Below are positions 61,327 to 64,000 of a DNA stretch of 64,000 nucleotides, in pieces (the stretch's first letter is position 1; the number at the start of each line of letters is the position of its first letter). The notes under the pieces were generated by a model. The model did no database searches. It had not been told where the DNA came from and was given only the letters and a program-made list of their open reading frames with translations. Origin of the DNA: Candidatus Acidiferrales bacterium (lineage in GTDB: Bacteria > Acidobacteriota > Terriglobia > Acidiferrales > UBA7541); assembly GCA_035934015.1 (NCBI GenBank), contig DASYYH010000016.1, positions 124,001 through 188,000 on the forward strand. The letters are read 5' to 3'. The translations under genes were made by a program, and so were the position numbers.

Positions 61327-62355
61327 TCAGAGTTCGGCGAGAGTGGTCCGTCGCTTCACATAGAATTTTTCGTAATAGGCTTGATATTCGCCGCTCGTGG
61401 CCGCATGCACCCAGTCAATGTGTTTGCGATACCAATCGACCGTGTGCTCGAGTCCGGCATCGAGCTCGACTTTGGGCTCCCAGCCCAGTTCATGGCGAAT
61501 CTTCGAATCGTCCAGGGCATAACGGCGATCGTGGCCGGGGCGATCCTGAACAAATTCGATCAAACCATCCGGCTTATCGAGGAGCTTCAACAAACTGCGT
61601 ACGATTCCAATGTTCGGTACGGGCCGGCCGGAGCCGATATTGTAGATTTCCCCAACGCGGCCTTTCTGAAGTACGGCATCGAGCGCGCGGCAGTGGTCTT
61701 CAACAAAAATCCAGTCGCGCTCGTTCGACCCATCGCCATAGACGGGCAGCTTCTTGCTTTCGAATGCATTCGAAATCATCAGGGGAATCAGTTTCTCGGG
61801 AAATTGATACGGGCCGTAGTTATTTGTGCAGCGCGTGATTACCGCCGGGAATTTGTGCGTTTGCACATAGCTTCGAACGAGCAGATCCGCAGCAGCTTTG
61901 CTGGCAGCGTATGGACTATTCGGAGCAAGAACCGACTGTTCCGTGGCAGACTCTTTCGGCGCCATGCTGCCGTAGACTTCGTCAGTGCTCACATGCAGAA
62001 AGCGCGGAATCTTGCGCTTGCGCGCGGCTTCCATCATGACGAGCGTCCCTTCGACATTGGTGCGAAGGAATTCGCGCGCGCCGGCGATGCTGCGATCGAC
62101 ATGGCTTTCCGCAGCGAAATGCACAATGGCGTCGGCGGGGTCCGCGAGGGCCTCTTCAACGGCCTCTGCGTCGCAAATGTCACCGCGCACAAAACGGTAA
62201 TTCGGCGACGCGTCAATATCCTCGAGGTTCTGAAGATTTCCGGCGTATGTGAGCTTGTCGAAATTGAGGATTTCCGCGTCAGGGTATGCGCCAAGAAAAT
62301 AGCGGATAAAATTGGATCCGATGAAGCCCGCGCCGCCCGTGACCACAAGTTTCAT
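61327..62355 (-). CDS. rmlB: dTDP-glucose 4,6-dehydratase
   Basis: 342 residues. The NAD-binding motif TGGAGFIGS is at residues 6-14. Conserved SDR motifs are HFAAESHVDRS, the catalytic TDEVYGS and the YAASK (YxxxK) pair. It converts dTDP-glucose to dTDP-4-keto-6-deoxyglucose. The gap to rmlC is 18 bp. Confidence 0.97.
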   Translation of the reverse strand: MKLVVTGGAGFIGSNFIRYFLGAYPDAEILNFDKLTYAGNLQNLEDIDASPNYRFVRGDICDAEAVEEALADPADAIVHFAAESHVDRSIAGAREFLRTNVEGTLVMMEAARKRKIPRFLHVSTDEVYGSMAPKESATEQSVLAPNSPYAASKAAADLLVRSYVQTHKFPAVITRCTNNYGPYQFPEKLIPLMISNAFESKKLPVYGDGSNERDWIFVEDHCRALDAVLQKGRVGEIYNIGSGRPVPNIGIVRSLLKLLDKPDGLIEFVQDRPGHDRRYALDDSKIRHELGWEPKVELDAGLEHTVDWYRKHIDWVHAATSGEYQAYYEKFYVKRRTTLAEL

Positions 62356-62373
62356 CGTTGACGTTCCGCGATT

Positions 62374-62829
62374 CTATTTGAGTTGAATGTCCCAGTTGTA
62401 AGGGATGCTGGGATCATTGTAAGGCAAACGAAACTCGTCCGGCTCGGAGTGGCGATACGCTTCCGTGGTACAATTGATCACAATGGCTTCCGTCTCGCTG
62501 ACGCATTTGAATCCGTGATAAACGAAATTCGGGATCTGTACAAGAATCGCGTTGTGTTCGCCCTGAAAGAATTCATTCACCTCGCGATAGGTCGGCGATT
62601 TCTCACGCGCATCATAAAGAACTAGCTTGATCATTCCTTTGACGGTGCAAAAGCTATCGATCTGCAGTTTGTGGTAATGCCAGCCCTTCACCACGCCCGG
62701 GTATGCCGTGGTCATGTACAACTGGCCGAATTTGATGAATTCCTTGTCGTCCTGCCGCAGGATTTCCATCAAACGCCCGCGTTCGTCAGGAATCATCTTG
62801 AGCTGCTTGACGCGAACGCCCTGGATCAT
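62374..62829 (-). CDS. rmlC: dTDP-4-dehydrorhamnose 3,5-epimerase-like cupin
   Basis: 151 residues, shorter than the usual RmlC of about 180. The cupin has DERGRLMEIL, then VVKGWHYHK where RmlC usually has RGLHxQ, and VYHGFKCVSETEAIVIN. The catalytic His of GWHYH is present, but the surrounding sequence is divergent, so it may be a related sugar epimerase or isomerase. Position between rmlA and rmlB supports an RmlC role. It overlaps rmlA by four bases. Confidence 0.75.
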   Translation of the reverse strand: MIQGVRVKQLKMIPDERGRLMEILRQDDKEFIKFGQLYMTTAYPGVVKGWHYHKLQIDSFCTVKGMIKLVLYDAREKSPTYREVNEFFQGEHNAILVQIPNFVYHGFKCVSETEAIVINCTTEAYRHSEPDEFRLPYNDPSIPYNWDIQLK

Positions 62830-63611
62830 CGTTTCCCGCCCGCTTGCTGCGATTTTGTTCCGCTCGCCGCCGCTTCCAGTTTGTTCGCGCCGCCCTTAGC
62901 CACCAGGTTATTCGCGAGCAGCAGCGACTCAAAGGTTCCCGCGTCGGTCCACCAACCTTCGATAACGCTGTAGTGCAGCGAGCCTTCCTGAATGTATTGG
63001 TTATTCAGATCGGTAATCTCCAGTTCTCCGCGTCCGGAAGGTTTGAGCGTGCGGATTTTTTCGAACACGGTTGTGTCGTAGATGTAGTAGCCGGTCACTG
63101 CATAGTTGGACTTAGGCTGCTTGGGTTTTTCCTCGATGCGCACGATACGATCGCCGTCGAACACCGGAACACCGAAACGCTCGGGATGCGGCACTTCTTT
63201 CAGGAAAATATGCGCGCCCGCCCCGCCGCGGCGAAATTCATCGCATCCGGCAATAATGTTCGTCTCGATGATGTTGTCGCCCAGGACGACGCAAATCGGA
63301 TGCCCATCCGCAAAATGCTCGGCGAGGCGCAAAGCGTCAGCGATGCCTCCTTCGCCTTCCTGATACGCATAGCAAAGATGGCGCAGGTGAAAATCTTTTC
63401 CGTTGCCGAGCAACCGTAAAAAATCGCCGGCGCTGTGTCCACCGGTGACTAAAAGAATGTCGAGGATTCCGGCGTTTGCCAGAGTTTGAATCGGGTAAAA
63501 CACCATCGGTTGGTCGTAAATCGGCAGCAGGTGCTTATTTGTGACGCGGGTGAGGGGAAACAAGCGGGATCCGGTCCCGCCGGCGAGAACGACTCCCTTC
63601 ATTGTGGACAT
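62826..63611 (-). CDS. rmlA: glucose-1-phosphate thymidylyltransferase
   Basis: 261 residues from ATG 63611 with GGAGG upstream. The nucleotidyltransferase signature GGTGSRLFPLT opens the protein and is followed by HLLPIYDQPM. The VVLGDNI and PKSNYAVTGYYIYD motifs are also typical. It makes dTDP-glucose from glucose-1-phosphate and dTTP, starting dTDP-rhamnose synthesis. It is preceded by a TPR gene and overlaps rmlC. Confidence 0.96.
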   Translation of the reverse strand: MSTMKGVVLAGGTGSRLFPLTRVTNKHLLPIYDQPMVFYPIQTLANAGILDILLVTGGHSAGDFLRLLGNGKDFHLRHLCYAYQEGEGGIADALRLAEHFADGHPICVVLGDNIIETNIIAGCDEFRRGGAGAHIFLKEVPHPERFGVPVFDGDRIVRIEEKPKQPKSNYAVTGYYIYDTTVFEKIRTLKPSGRGELEITDLNNQYIQEGSLHYSVIEGWWTDAGTFESLLLANNLVAKGGANKLEAAASGTKSQQAGGKR

Positions 63612-63645
63612 TCGCGCGTGCCTCCAAACAATTTGCCGCGACCGA

Positions 63646-64000
63646 TCAACGCATTGACTTTTCGAGGTTGTCGAGCGCCTGGCGCGCCGCCTTATTTCCA
63701 GCGTCGAGTTGCAGGGCAGCGCGGTATTGCTCGGACGCAGCAACCTTGTCGCCCTGTTTTTCGTAAAGCGCTCCCAGCCAATAACGCGCCCTCGAATGGG
63801 ATGGCCAGTCACTGCGCTGTGGCGAGCGGGCAATATAGGACTTCAATTCCTCTTCCGCAAGGGTTAGATCCGTGTCGCTGATGACCCTGGTTTCGCCATG
63901 GTAAAAAGTCAGCCGGGGGTCCCTCGGATCCGTGGCTTCGGCCTGGGTGATCACTTGCTGCAACGCCGCACTGTTTTGTTTCTTGGCATAGTAATCGGCG
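63646..64000 (-). CDS. TPR-repeat protein, C-terminal part (runs off the window)
   Basis: At least 118 residues; the frame is still open at the window end, so the start is missing. Two TPR-like helical pairs are visible, including ARYWLGALYEKQGDKVAASEQYRAALQLDAGNKAARQAL. A membrane or export signal cannot be seen. It is 34 bp upstream of rmlA on the same strand and may be part of a glycan export or assembly operon. Confidence 0.7.
   Translation of the reverse strand, partial: ADYYAKKQNSAALQQVITQAEATDPRDPRLTFYHGETRVISDTDLTLAEEELKSYIARSPQRSDWPSHSRARYWLGALYEKQGDKVAASEQYRAALQLDAGNKAARQALDNLEKSMR

Noticed and set aside
1-64000. CRISPR arrays, transposase genes, integrase or attachment sites
   Set aside because: No regularly spaced repeats, no transposase/integrase motifs and no terminal inverted repeats were found; the window looks like core chromosome.

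Overview
The window looks like chromosomal DNA from an Acidobacteriota bacterium, probably a Koribacter/Terriglobia-type lineage. This is an inference from gene content: an 822-residue ADOP-type permease, three proteins of the acidobacterial VWFA-related family, hopanoid side-chain genes hpnI and hpnJ, and two TonB-like transducers. Genes are dense on both strands and mostly housekeeping or envelope related. No CRISPR array, prophage, insertion sequence or rRNA gene was seen. One tRNA gene (Gln, CTG) is present.

Layout. 1-2.7 kb: the start of rplM, two secreted c-type cytochromes, bactofilin. 2.8-7.3 kb: an SDR dehydrogenase, lexA, a DoxX-like membrane protein, a winged-helix regulator and a NIPSNAP-like gene with a small coupled ORF. 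7.3-14.1 kb: the ADOP permease, a two-subunit 2-oxoacid:ferredoxin oxidoreductase and a dihaem cytochrome. 14.2-20.2 kb: an M23 peptidase, a penicillin-binding transpeptidase, recA, an alpha/beta hydrolase and 3-hydroxyacyl-CoA dehydrogenase. 20.2-26.1 kb: a candidate small RNA, a three-gene membrane/regulator operon, a zinc-ribbon protein, a probable frameshifted gene, thiolase and two small secreted proteins. 26.2-29.2 kb: a UvrD-type helicase fused to an Fe-S nuclease. 29.4-38.1 kb: three VWA proteins around the ileS-lspA-lgt-rluD operon. 38.2-48.5 kb: a TonB-like protein, small enzymes, a GH63-type glucosidase, an SGNH esterase, a GH27 alpha-galactosidase and tRNA-Gln. 48.7-57 kb: a PilZ-like/TonB fusion, the hopanoid operon hpnJ-EamA-EamA-hpnI and an orphan MacB-like permease with TolC. 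57-64 kb: glycan synthesis (GT2, GT-C-like, 2-oxoglutarate oxygenase) converging on an rmlA-C-B-D dTDP-rhamnose operon and a truncated TPR gene.

The regulatory DNA is informative. Many sigma70-like promoters can be read. lexA and recA share a direct-repeat motif inside their promoters. The thiolase promoter carries a perfect palindrome over its -10 box. Several genes have a -10 box so close to the start codon that their mRNAs should be leaderless or nearly so. rluD appears to start at ATT. The most suggestive candidate for an undescribed function is the pair of four-helix EamA/SMR-like proteins between hpnJ and hpnI, which resemble a lipid-flippase pair. All functions are read from sequence alone; no database search was run.
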